Below, piece after piece: positions 7,768 through 16,015 of a stretch of 23,545 nt of DNA. A program made the translations under genes and the position numbers. Below the pieces are notes generated by a model. The model did not search any database, was not told the origin of the DNA, and saw only the letters and a program-made list of their open reading frames with translations. Origin of the DNA: an uncultured Clostridium sp. (GTDB lineage: Bacteria; Bacillota; Clostridia; TANB77; CAG-508); assembly GCA_900552655.1 (NCBI GenBank), contig USAE01000023.1, forward strand, positions 1-23,545. The letters run 5' to 3'. How positions within the stretch are numbered: position 1 is the first letter of the stretch; each line of letters starts with the position of its first letter.

Positions 7768-10700
7768 TTAATCTAAATCTTCATCTTCATCAAGATTGTC
7801 TTTTGCTAAGTCACCATATAGGCCTTCATCATCTAGAAGTTCATCATTTACAAATAGTTCGTCACTATCATCATCTTTGTCTACGTCGATTTCTTCTTCG
7901 TCGGCTTCTATATAAGAATCTTCTATTTCACTTTCATTTAGAACTAAATCTTCTTTTCTCTTTGCTTCGTTATAATCTATTCCTTCATCTATGTCTTCTT
8001 TTAGTTCTACTTCTTTATTATCTTTTGTATATAATCTCATGTCTAATCCTAATGATTGTAGTTCTTTCATTAATACTTTGAATGTTTCTGGAATTCCTGG
8101 TTCTGGAATATTTTCACCTTTAACAATTGCTTCATAAGTTTTAACTCTTCCTACTACATCGTCAGATTTTACTGTTAACATTTCTTGTAGTGTATGTGCT
8201 GCACCATATGCTTCTAGTGCCCAAACTTCCATCTCTCCAAAACGTTGTCCACCAAATTGAGCTTTACCTCCTAGTGGTTGTTGTGTAACTAAAGAGTATG
8301 GTCCAGTTGAACGAGCATGTATTTTGTCATCTACTAAGTGGTGTAATTTAAGCATATACATTACTCCTACTGTGATTGGTTCAGCAAATGGATCTCCTGT
8401 TCTACCATCGTAAAGAATTGTTTTACCATCTGGTGTGTTTCCAGATTTAGTTAATAATTCTTCTATTTCTTCTGATGTTGCACCATCAAATACTGGTGTT
8501 GCTACATTCCATCCTAATTCTTTTGCTGCTAGTCCTAAATGAACTTCTAAAACTTGACCTAAGTTCATACGAGAAGGAACACCTAATGGGTTTAATAGAA
8601 TGTCTACTGGTGTACCATCTGGCATAAATGGCATATCTTCTTCTGGTAAAATTCTAGATATTGTACCTTTGTTACCATGACGTCCAGCCATTTTATCTCC
8701 AACTGATATTTTTCTCTTTGTTGCAATATAACATCTTATTATTTGGTTAACACCTGGTCCTAATTCGTCTGAATTGTCTCTTGTAAATATTTTTACATCT
8801 ACAATTGTTCCAGCTTCACCATGTGGTACTTTAAGAGATGTATCTCTAACTTCACGAGCTTTTTCTCCAAATATTGCACGAAGTAATCTTTCTTCTGCTG
8901 TTAATTCTGTTTCTCCTTTTGGAGTAACTTTACCAACTAAAATATCTCCTGGTCTTACTTCTGCACCAATTCTTATAATACCGTTTTCGTCTAAGTCTTT
9001 TAAGCTGTCTTCACCTACATTTGGTATATCTCTTGTTATTTCTTCTGGGCCTAATTTTGTGTCACGACATTCACAATCGTATTCTTCTATATGGATTGAT
9101 GTAAATACATCTTCTTTTACTAGTCTTTCATTTAAAAGTATAGCATCTTCGTAGTTATAACCTTCCCATGTAGAGAATGCTACTAATACGTTTCTACCTA
9201 AAGCCATTTCACCATTTTTTGTTGCTGGTCCATCGGCTATACTATCACCTTTTTTAACTCTTTCTCCTGCAACAACTATTGGTCTTTGGTTTATACAAGT
9301 TCCACCATTTGTTCTTTTAAATTTGTTTAATTTATGTGTTTTTGTTTTTCCGTTGTCATATTTAACTGTGATAGCTTCACCTGTAACTTTTTGGATAACA
9401 CCATCATCTTCAGCTAAAATTAATATTCCAGAGTCTTTTGCTGCTCTATATTCCATACCTGTTCCTACTATTGGAGCTTCTGGATTTATTAATGGAACAG
9501 CTTGACGTTGCATGTTTGCACCCATAAGTGCACGTTTTGCATCATCATGTTCTAAGAATGGGATCATGGCTGCACCAATTGATACTAATTGTTTTGGTGA
9601 AACATCCATTCCTGTTACCATTTCTCTGTCTACTTCTATAATATCGTTTCTATATCTAACTTTAACTCTCTTATTTACAAAAGCTCCATCTTCATTTAGT
9701 GGCTCTTCTGCTTCTGCAATGTAGTTACCATCTTCTACATCTGCACTCATATATTCTACTTTGTCTGTAACTTTATGTGTTTCCATATCTACTAATTTGT
9801 ATGGTGTTTCTATAAAACCATATTCATTTATTTGTGCAAATGATGAAAGTGCAGATATAAGACCTATGTTTGGTCCTTCTGGAGATTCTATTGGGCATAG
9901 TCTACCATAATGTGTATAGTGAATATCACGAACTTCGAATCCTGCTCTTTCTCTTGAAAGTCCTCCAGGTCCTAATGCAGAAATTCTTCTTTTATGTGTT
10001 AATTCTGACAATGGGTTTGTTTGGTCCATAAATTGTGATAATTGTGAACTACCAAAGAATTCTCTTATTGCTGAAGTTATTGGTTTTGTATTAATTAATG
10101 TTTGTGGTGTTATTACGTCTAAATCTTGAATTGTCATTCTTTCACGAACAACTCTTTCTAATCTAGTTAAACCAATTCTAAATTGATTTTGTAATAATTC
10201 ACCAACACAACGTATACGTCTATTTCCTAAATGGTCTATATCGTCTATTTCTCCTAGTTTATGGTCTAGGTTTAGTAAATAGTTAATAGAAGCTAGTATA
10301 TCTTCTGTTGTAACATGTTTTGGAACTAATTCTTCATATCTTTGTTTTATTACTTCGTGTAAATCTTTTTCGTCTGTGTTGTCTATAATGCTTTTTAATA
10401 CTTCATAATTTACCATTTCTCTAAAGTGTAAGTCTGAAATATCTACATTTGTTACAAAATCATGAATATTTACTGTTCCATTTCCTATTATTTTAATAGG
10501 TTTTTCATCTACTTTTACTTCTACAACATTTATACCAGAATTTTGAATTTCTTCTGCTATATCTTTAGATATAACTTCTCCTGCTTCTACAAATAATTCT
10601 CCTGTTTCTGGATTTATTATGTCTGCATACGCTACTTTTCCTTCAATTCTTGTTGCTAAATTTAATTTTTTATTGTATTTATATCTTCCTACTTTTGATA

Positions 10701-11496
10701 AGTCATATCTTCTTGCATCGAAGAATAAACCATTAAATAAGTTTTTAGCAGCATCTACTGTTGGAAGTTCTCCTGGTCTTAATTTTTTGTAAATTTCGAT
10801 TAATGCTTCGTCTTGTGTTTTTATTGGGTCTTTTTCTAATGTTACTCTTAGTTTTTCTTCGTTTCCAAAGAAATCAAGTATTTGTTCATCTGTTACTAAG
10901 CCTAATGCTCTTAATAGTGTTGTTACAGGAATTTTTCTAGTTCTGTCTACACGAGCATAAAAAACATCGTTACTATCTGTTTCGTATTCTATCCATGCAC
11001 CTCTTATTGGCATTACTGTTGATGTAAATAATTTTTTACCTGTTTTATCGTAAGTAAAACCATAGTAGCATCCTGGTGAACGAACTAATTGGCTTACTAC
11101 AACTCTTTCTGCACCATTTATAATAAATGTTCCACTATCTGTCATTAAAGGAAAATCTCCTAAATAGATTTCTTGCTCTTTAATTTCTCCTGTTTCACGA
11201 TTTATTAATCTTACTTTTACATGTAAACGTGTGGAATATGTAGCATCTCTTTCTTTAGCTTCTTCTAAAGAATATTTTGTCTTTTCTTCCATGTAGTAAT
11301 CAAAAAACTCTAGAACTAAATTTCCTGAATAGTCGATAATTGGTGAAATGTCTTGTAATACTTCTCCCAATCCTTCTTCGACAAACCACTCGTAAGAATC
11401 TCTTTGCACTTTAATTAAGTTTGGCATTTCTATAAAGTCTCCAACTTTTGCAAAGTCTTTTCTTGAGCTTTTTTCATGCTTAATTTCTTTTAACAA
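7768..11496 (-). CDS. rpoB: DNA-directed RNA polymerase subunit beta
   Basis: This is the beta subunit of core RNA polymerase, 1242 aa. The N-terminal lobe and protrusion (from MPNLIKVQRDSYEWF), the rifampicin-binding region (about 483-510) and the conserved IESPEGPNIGLI block (536-547) are all present. The residues matching E. coli D516, H526 and S531 are Asp491, His501 and Ser506, the usual rifampicin-sensitive forms. The C-terminal clamp-binding part (GGQRFGEMEVWALEAYGA) is intact. The last 62 residues (1181-1242) are a low-complexity acidic tail, about half Asp/Glu, making the protein some 50 residues longer than B. subtilis RpoB (1193 aa). The start is TTG at 11496, set by GAGGTGAT six bases upstream; no ATG fits better. 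rplJ and rplL are not upstream; a divergent wall-hydrolase gene is there instead. Confidence 0.99.
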   Translation of the reverse strand: MLKEIKHEKSSRKDFAKVGDFIEMPNLIKVQRDSYEWFVEEGLGEVLQDISPIIDYSGNLVLEFFDYYMEEKTKYSLEEAKERDATYSTRLHVKVRLINRETGEIKEQEIYLGDFPLMTDSGTFIINGAERVVVSQLVRSPGCYYGFTYDKTGKKLFTSTVMPIRGAWIEYETDSNDVFYARVDRTRKIPVTTLLRALGLVTDEQILDFFGNEEKLRVTLEKDPIKTQDEALIEIYKKLRPGELPTVDAAKNLFNGLFFDARRYDLSKVGRYKYNKKLNLATRIEGKVAYADIINPETGELFVEAGEVISKDIAEEIQNSGINVVEVKVDEKPIKIIGNGTVNIHDFVTNVDISDLHFREMVNYEVLKSIIDNTDEKDLHEVIKQRYEELVPKHVTTEDILASINYLLNLDHKLGEIDDIDHLGNRRIRCVGELLQNQFRIGLTRLERVVRERMTIQDLDVITPQTLINTKPITSAIREFFGSSQLSQFMDQTNPLSELTHKRRISALGPGGLSRERAGFEVRDIHYTHYGRLCPIESPEGPNIGLISALSSFAQINEYGFIETPYKLVDMETHKVTDKVEYMSADVEDGNYIAEAEEPLNEDGAFVNKRVKVRYRNDIIEVDREMVTGMDVSPKQLVSIGAAMIPFLEHDDAKRALMGANMQRQAVPLINPEAPIVGTGMEYRAAKDSGILILAEDDGVIQKVTGEAITVKYDNGKTKTHKLNKFKRTNGGTCINQRPIVVAGERVKKGDSIADGPATKNGEMALGRNVLVAFSTWEGYNYEDAILLNERLVKEDVFTSIHIEEYDCECRDTKLGPEEITRDIPNVGEDSLKDLDENGIIRIGAEVRPGDILVGKVTPKGETELTAEERLLRAIFGEKAREVRDTSLKVPHGEAGTIVDVKIFTRDNSDELGPGVNQIIRCYIATKRKISVGDKMAGRHGNKGTISRILPEEDMPFMPDGTPVDILLNPLGVPSRMNLGQVLEVHLGLAAKELGWNVATPVFDGATSEEIEELLTKSGNTPDGKTILYDGRTGDPFAEPITVGVMYMLKLHHLVDDKIHARSTGPYSLVTQQPLGGKAQFGGQRFGEMEVWALEAYGAAHTLQEMLTVKSDDVVGRVKTYEAIVKGENIPEPGIPETFKVLMKELQSLGLDMRLYTKDNKEVELKEDIDEGIDYNEAKRKEDLVLNESEIEDSYIEADEEEIDVDKDDDSDELFVNDELLDDEGLYGDLAKDNLDEDEDLD

Positions 11497-11612
11497 CTAA
11501 ATCACCTCTAAAACAAAATGTAAGCAGTTTGAAAAAATTATATGTGAATATTGAAAAGTCCTTCTTGTTACTAAAATTTTATATTAGTTTCCAAATTCCT
11601 GCTTTATAAATT

Positions 11613-11672
11613 TTTCCATTAATATAGCCTTTTAGAACAATTCCTCTTTCCAATTAATATAACCGTTTTTAG
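11613..11672. repeat. Imperfect direct repeat in the rpoB leader
   Basis: TTTCCATTAATATAGCC (start 11613, running on to TTTTAG at 11635) recurs as TTTCCAATTAATATAACC (start 11647, running on to TTTTTAG at 11672), a period of about 34 bases. On the minus strand both copies contain GGYTATATTAAT, which reads Gly-Tyr-Ile-Asn in each copy but in different frames. Function unknown. Confidence 0.5.
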
Positions 11673-11881
11673 GCAACAAAAAGGCATGCTGGCAACTTTC
11701 TATTTTTTTTGCCAACCTACCTTGTTTTAAAATTACTTTTTCTTAATTTTTTTAATTATTTTTATCACCTTTTTAAGCGTTTAAATATCTTTAGTATCAT
11801 AACATGTTTTTGCCTGCTTTGTCAACAAATTCCAGCAAATTTGTATTAATATTTTTTTATTAAAAAAGCTAATTATTAAGT

Positions 11882-11910
11882 TTGTAATTTTATTTTCCTT
11901 ATGATATACT
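11882..11910 (+). promoter_or_regulatory. Sigma-A-type promoter for the wall-hydrolase gene
   Basis: TTGTAA (11882-11887) and TATACT (11905-11910) are 17 bases apart, and the -10 is preceded by TGA, an extended -10 element. Transcription would start near 11917 and give a leader of about 88 bases before the ATG at 12005. Confidence 0.7.
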
Positions 11911-11928
11911 ACCTCAAGATAAATAATG

Positions 11929-11960
11929 GTCGAAATTTTGATTTCGACTTCATATTTTTT
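11929..11960 (+). promoter_or_regulatory. Leader stem-loop ahead of the wall-hydrolase gene
   Basis: GTCGAAAT (11929-11936) pairs perfectly with ATTTCGAC (11941-11948) around TTTG, and six T lie at 11955-11960. A second short stem ATTGG/CCAAT follows at 11962-11976. The first could be a weak attenuator. It sits between the promoter and the AAGGTGAT ribosome binding site (11991-11998) and does not mask that site. Confidence 0.4.
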
Positions 11961-12004
11961 AATTGGTTTAGCCAATAATTTTTATAATTTAAGGTGATAA
12001 AAAA

Positions 12005-13558
12005 ATGCAAAATAATAATACAAAAGACAATAATAGCCAAAAAAATTTGTCTGAAGCTTTTGAGGAATTAAAAAAAGCAAGAAATTCTAATAATTCTAGT
12101 AAAAATACAGGTATCAAAAATAAAGAAGACATCACGAGTAATACAGTACAGTCTAAAGAAAATACTGTAAAAAAATCTGATAAAATACATAATAAAAAAT
12201 CAGGTATAAAAATAAAAAAAGTTAAAGAAAAAAATAAAGAAGATAAAGCTTTTCGTAAGACAAAAAAAGAAAGAACTAGCGCTTCTATTAATAAAAAGAA
12301 AACAGCAAAGTTTAAAAATAAAGAAAAGCCTTTTAAAGGTACTCTTAAATATAAATTTGATACTTTAAAAAGTAACAAAACTAAATTTAAGCAATTTATT
12401 ATTCTGTCTGTTATTTATTTAGGAGTTATAATTGGATTAATTATATTTATTGTTTCTTATATTTCTAATAAGAATAAATCTGAAAACCCTTATGGCGATT
12501 TTAACACTTACGAAAAAAATACAAATCCATTTAATATAAGTCAAATATTAATAGATAATTCAAACACTGGTAAAACTAAAGAAAAAACTTATAGGGATAA
12601 AGAAATACCTTATTCTACTAAATATATAAAAAATGACGCATTACCTAAAAACGAAAAAATAGTTAAGCAAGCTGGTGTACTTGGTCTAGAGCGTGTTAAT
12701 ATTATAAGAACTTATGAAGGAAACGATTTAATTGACGAGTCTACTTCTAGTATAGATATTTTAAAAGCTCCCGTAGAAGAAATAGTAGAGGTTGGTACAT
12801 CCGACTTTTTAGTAAATTATAATGTGCATTTAGGAGATACAATGTATATTTTATCTACAGTATCTTTAATGGATGCTATAAATAACGGTTCTGAAATATG
12901 CAAAATAACTAGATACATGGATGTTATACTTTTAGAAGTTCTTGGTGATTGGTGTAAAGTTTCTTTTGATGGTCAAGAAGGATATGTTCCATCTTCTTCA
13001 CTAACATCACAATCCACAACGCCTGGTATTGTTTCACAAAATAAGGTACAAAGAATTGTTTCTAAACTTAACTTTAATATGGCATTAAATGTTAAGAGTG
13101 GTTTATCTTTAGAAGATTACAAACGTATATTAGCTAATGAACCAAGAGATGTGAACAAAGTAATTTACAGCAATGCTGAAGCATTTTATAACGCAGAACA
13201 AAAATATAATGTTAATGGACTTTTACTAGTTGCCATGGCAATTCACGAAAGTGGATGGGGAACTTCTGCAATTTCTTTAGATAAAAGAAATTTATTTGGT
13301 TATGGTGCTTACGATAACGATGCTTACAATTCTGCTTACACATTTGATACCTATGCCGAAGGAATTGAATTTGTTGCAAAAATACTTGCTAAAGCATATT
13401 TAAATCCAGCTGGAATGACAATGTCAGATGGCGATACAACAACTGGAAGATTTTATTCTAGCCCAACACTTACAGGAATTAATATAAGATATTCTACAGA
13501 TCCTAATTGGTGTACAAAAGTATTTTCATACATGACATATTTTTATGACAAATTATAG
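12005..13558 (+). CDS. Membrane-tethered cell-wall N-acetylglucosaminidase with G5 and SH3 domains
   Basis: 517 aa, predicted type II membrane protein that cleaves peptidoglycan glycan strands outside the cell. Residues 1-130 are a cytoplasmic, low-complexity tail with about 37 lysines. One transmembrane helix follows (about 131-152). The outside part has a G5-like domain (about 196-266, ending PVEEIVEVGT), a bacterial SH3-like domain (about 279-335, with GDWCKVSFDGQEGYVPS) and a C-terminal glucosaminidase domain (about 370-517, LytG/Flg-like family). That domain carries the AIHESGWGTS motif, whose Glu415 is the expected catalytic acid, and NLFGYGAYDNDA. AAGGTGAT sits at the right distance before the ATG. 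It probably forms an operon with the next gene, 28 bases downstream. Substrate and cleavage site are inferred from the family. The long basic cytoplasmic tail is unusual for such enzymes. Confidence 0.9.
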   Translation: MQNNNTKDNNSQKNLSEAFEELKKARNSNNSSKNTGIKNKEDITSNTVQSKENTVKKSDKIHNKKSGIKIKKVKEKNKEDKAFRKTKKERTSASINKKKTAKFKNKEKPFKGTLKYKFDTLKSNKTKFKQFIILSVIYLGVIIGLIIFIVSYISNKNKSENPYGDFNTYEKNTNPFNISQILIDNSNTGKTKEKTYRDKEIPYSTKYIKNDALPKNEKIVKQAGVLGLERVNIIRTYEGNDLIDESTSSIDILKAPVEEIVEVGTSDFLVNYNVHLGDTMYILSTVSLMDAINNGSEICKITRYMDVILLEVLGDWCKVSFDGQEGYVPSSSLTSQSTTPGIVSQNKVQRIVSKLNFNMALNVKSGLSLEDYKRILANEPRDVNKVIYSNAEAFYNAEQKYNVNGLLLVAMAIHESGWGTSAISLDKRNLFGYGAYDNDAYNSAYTFDTYAEGIEFVAKILAKAYLNPAGMTMSDGDTTTGRFYSSPTLTGINIRYSTDPNWCTKVFSYMTYFYDKL

Positions 13559-13586
13559 TTTTAGCATTAACGAAAAGGAGATTCAA

Positions 13587-14414
13587 ATGAAAAAATTATT
13601 TAAAAAGAAAGATTTTATTGTTTTGTTAATATTAATTATTATATTAATAAGTTTACTTCCTTTTTATATTTTCAAAATTAGAGATATTATATATAGGAAT
13701 AATTTTGCAAATTATTCCTATGAAACATATAATAATTATATGAGTCCAGTTTTCTCTATAGAGAAAATTGTATACTATAGTAATGCTTTTGTAACAGATA
13801 ATAGTAAAGATAATAATTTTCAAGATATAAATGTTGGCCAATATACAGATATTGCAATATATATTAACAATACTAATAAATCTGATGATTTAACAGATGA
13901 AAATACAATTTCTGAGTTATATATAGATAATATAAAAGTTTCTACTAATTCTGATAAAGGAAGCAAAAGTTTAAGCTACAAGAATCCTTATTATTTTGCT
14001 ACATATAAAGGATTACAAGAGCCTAATAATAATAGAATAGATTTCTCTATTATTACTAATAATAAAGATAATAAAGAAAGTGCTTACAATAGCCCTGCTT
14101 TTTACCAAGATTGTTCTAACCCAATAAGCTTAGGGTATATAAATAAAGACATCGTAACAAACTTTAAAATGCCAAATACAGATATAATATCTTTAAATGG
14201 TACTATTCTACCAAAAGCTAATATTCCTTTGGAAGATTTAACTTTTAATATGAGCTTTACTATACATATTAAAAATAATAAAAACGAAGAATTTATATGT
14301 ACTGTAGATAGGCCAGTTTTAAGTGGTGAATATAGCTCACAAATTTTTAATGGTTATATTGCTACACAATATTCACCAGACCCAGGTACTTATCAGTTTA
14401 TAAAAATTCCCTAG
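13587..14414 (+). CDS. Unknown single-pass membrane protein with a large extracellular domain
   Basis: 275 aa, family not recognised. The N-terminus (MKKLFKKKD) is basic and followed by one hydrophobic helix (about 10-29), either an uncleaved anchor or a signal anchor. The remaining 240 or so residues are polar, rich in Asn, Ile, Asp and Tyr, with alternating patterns that suggest beta structure and no catalytic motif that I can see. The start at 13587 is chosen because AAAGGAG lies six bases before it. An upstream in-frame ATG at 13545 would overlap the previous gene and has no such site. It follows the glucosaminidase gene after 28 bases and ends before a terminator-like hairpin, so the two probably form one envelope-related unit. 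Confidence 0.8.
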   Translation: MKKLFKKKDFIVLLILIIILISLLPFYIFKIRDIIYRNNFANYSYETYNNYMSPVFSIEKIVYYSNAFVTDNSKDNNFQDINVGQYTDIAIYINNTNKSDDLTDENTISELYIDNIKVSTNSDKGSKSLSYKNPYYFATYKGLQEPNNNRIDFSIITNNKDNKESAYNSPAFYQDCSNPISLGYINKDIVTNFKMPNTDIISLNGTILPKANIPLEDLTFNMSFTIHIKNNKNEEFICTVDRPVLSGEYSSQIFNGYIATQYSPDPGTYQFIKIP

Positions 14415-14457
14415 TTTTTAATTAAATAATAAAACATATTTACTATATGTATAATTT

Positions 14458-14496
14458 TCACCTATTCATGAATAAACATGAATAGGTGATTTTTTT
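14458..14496 (+). terminator. Terminator-like hairpin whose 3' arm holds the next gene's Shine-Dalgarno
   Basis: A perfect 13-base inverted repeat, TCACCTATTCATG (14458-14470) and CATGAATAGGTGA (14477-14489), has a 6-base loop and is followed directly by seven T (14490-14496). It fits a terminator for the 12005-14414 unit. AGGTGA (14484-14489) inside the 3' arm is also the ribosome binding site for the TTG start at 14495, so the folded stem would hide it. A TATAAT at 14450-14455 could start transcription just before or within the stem, but its -35 is poor. Confidence 0.75.
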
Positions 14497-16015
14497 GAGA
14501 AGATTAAAACTATTTATTATAAACGGTTTAGCTCTAAGTGTTATATCTATCTTTTTACAATTGATAGGTGTTTCTTTTGGCGTTTATATTTCTAATAAAA
14601 TTGGGCATGAAGCTGTTGGCTTGTACCAACTTTTAATGTCTACTTACTCCTTTGGTATTACCCTCGCTCTTTCTGGAATTAACCTTGCTTGTGTTAGAAT
14701 CGTTTCCGAAGAAATTGCAAAAAATAATTTGCACAATTTAAAATTTGTTGTAAGAAAATGTTTATTATATAGCATTTGTTTTGGCTCTTTAGCATTTTTA
14801 ATTTTTTGTGTTTTCGCAAATTATATCTCCCTATATATTCTTCACGAAAAAATATCTTCTTTTACAATATATATAATGGCCATATCTTTTCCTTTTGCTT
14901 CTATTTGTTCTTGCCTTAGTGGATATTTTTCTGCAGTAAGACATATAATAAAAAGTGCTACTATACAAATTATAGAACAATTATTTAAAATTTTGCTTAT
15001 AACTTATATGCTTAATAAATTATTTAATTTTTCTATTAATTCTGCGTGCTGTTTAATAGTTCTTGGCACTTCTATTGCTGAAGGAATTACCTGTTTATTA
15101 ATGTTTGTTGCTTATATTAGAGATAGAAAAAAAATATGTTCCAAAAATATAAATAACCCTAATACATCTACTAATAATATTACTAAAAGAATATTTAAAA
15201 TTTCTATGCCTATTTCTTCTGCAACATATATAAAGTCTGGCCTTGCAACTTTAAAACAAATAATTATACCTTTAAAACTAGAATCTTCTGGTTTAAGTTG
15301 CAATAGTGCATTAGCAAATTATGGTATGATTAATGGAATGGTATTTCCTATTATACTTTTTCCTAGTATATTTTTAAGTTCTTTTAGTGGCTTACTAATA
15401 CCAGAATTTTCTTCTTTTAATGTCCGAGGTAAAAATGAGGTCATACAAAATTCGATATCTAGAATTTTAAAATATACAATGATTTTTTCCTTTTTCGTTA
15501 TTGGAATATTTTTTTGTTTCTCTGAAGAATTAAGTATTCTAATTTATAATAACAAAGAGATTTCTAAATATATAAAAATATTAGCTCCTGTAATTATTTT
15601 TATGTATTTAGATAGTATTGTTGACGGAATTTTAAAAGGTTTAGATAAACAAGTTAGTGTTATGATTATAAATATTATAGATTTGGTAAGTAGCATTTTA
15701 TTAATATCTTTTTTAGTTCCTCTTTATGGAATTTTTGGATATTTAATAGTTATATTTATAAGTGAAATTTTAAATTGTATTTTAAGTATATTAGTTTTAA
15801 CTAATGTGTCTAACATTAATTTTAATTTTAGAATGTGGGTTTTAAATCCTGCTATTACGTTAGTGTTTAGCATGGCTATAACTATTTTACTAAAGATACA
15901 TTCAAATGCTATCTTTCCATTACTTGTAAATATATTAATTTATATTATTTCTTATATATTGTTTAGCTTATTTTTTAAAGTTATTACTAAAAATGAAATT
16001 AAAGAACTTCTATAA
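14495..16015 (+). CDS. SpoVB/MurJ-like polysaccharide or lipid-linked precursor flippase (MOP superfamily)
   Basis: 506 aa from the TTG at 14495; an in-frame GTG at 14486 is rejected because it lies inside the Shine-Dalgarno AGGTGA. The protein is almost wholly hydrophobic helices, about 12-14, with short basic loops. The N-terminal block (GLALSVISIFLQLIGVSFGV, then YISNKIGHEAVGLYQLLMS) and the SGINLACVRIVSEE motif fit the stage V sporulation protein B / MurJ / Wzx part of the MOP superfamily, which flips lipid-linked sugars or lipid II across the membrane. B. subtilis SpoVB is of similar length. Which substrate it moves cannot be told from the sequence. It has a hairpin-masked ribosome binding site, and its last 17 bases overlap the convergent 148-aa gene. 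Confidence 0.88.
   Translation: MRRLKLFIINGLALSVISIFLQLIGVSFGVYISNKIGHEAVGLYQLLMSTYSFGITLALSGINLACVRIVSEEIAKNNLHNLKFVVRKCLLYSICFGSLAFLIFCVFANYISLYILHEKISSFTIYIMAISFPFASICSCLSGYFSAVRHIIKSATIQIIEQLFKILLITYMLNKLFNFSINSACCLIVLGTSIAEGITCLLMFVAYIRDRKKICSKNINNPNTSTNNITKRIFKISMPISSATYIKSGLATLKQIIIPLKLESSGLSCNSALANYGMINGMVFPIILFPSIFLSSFSGLLIPEFSSFNVRGKNEVIQNSISRILKYTMIFSFFVIGIFFCFSEELSILIYNNKEISKYIKILAPVIIFMYLDSIVDGILKGLDKQVSVMIINIIDLVSSILLISFLVPLYGIFGYLIVIFISEILNCILSILVLTNVSNINFNFRMWVLNPAITLVFSMAITILLKIHSNAIFPLLVNILIYIISYILFSLFFKVITKNEIKELL

Larger units (their letters stand above)
11497..12004. other. 508-base divergent intergenic region (rpoB leader and plus-strand promoter)
   Basis: No convincing gene lies here. 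The right third carries the promoter and leader of the plus-strand wall-hydrolase gene. The left two thirds would be the rpoB leader on the minus strand. Seen there are the rpoB Shine-Dalgarno (11501-11508), a TATAAT on the minus strand (11537-11542) without a recognisable -35, an imperfect direct repeat (11613-11672) and a small stem TGGCAA/TTGCCA (11690-11695 / 11709-11714). A firm rpoB promoter could not be assigned by eye. Confidence 0.6.

Noticed and set aside
11497..11780. L10-type ribosomal-protein leader before rpoB
   Set aside because: rplJ and rplL are not here and no kink-turn or matching structure is recognisable.
11781..11975. Possible 64-codon gene on the minus strand in the divergent region
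   Set aside because: It would need a TTG start with no ribosome binding site, and it runs straight through the well-formed plus-strand promoter and leader hairpin.
14486..14494. GTG at 14486 as the flippase start
   Set aside because: The GTG is part of the Shine-Dalgarno AGGTGA and has no ribosome binding site of its own; the TTG at 14495 is correctly spaced.
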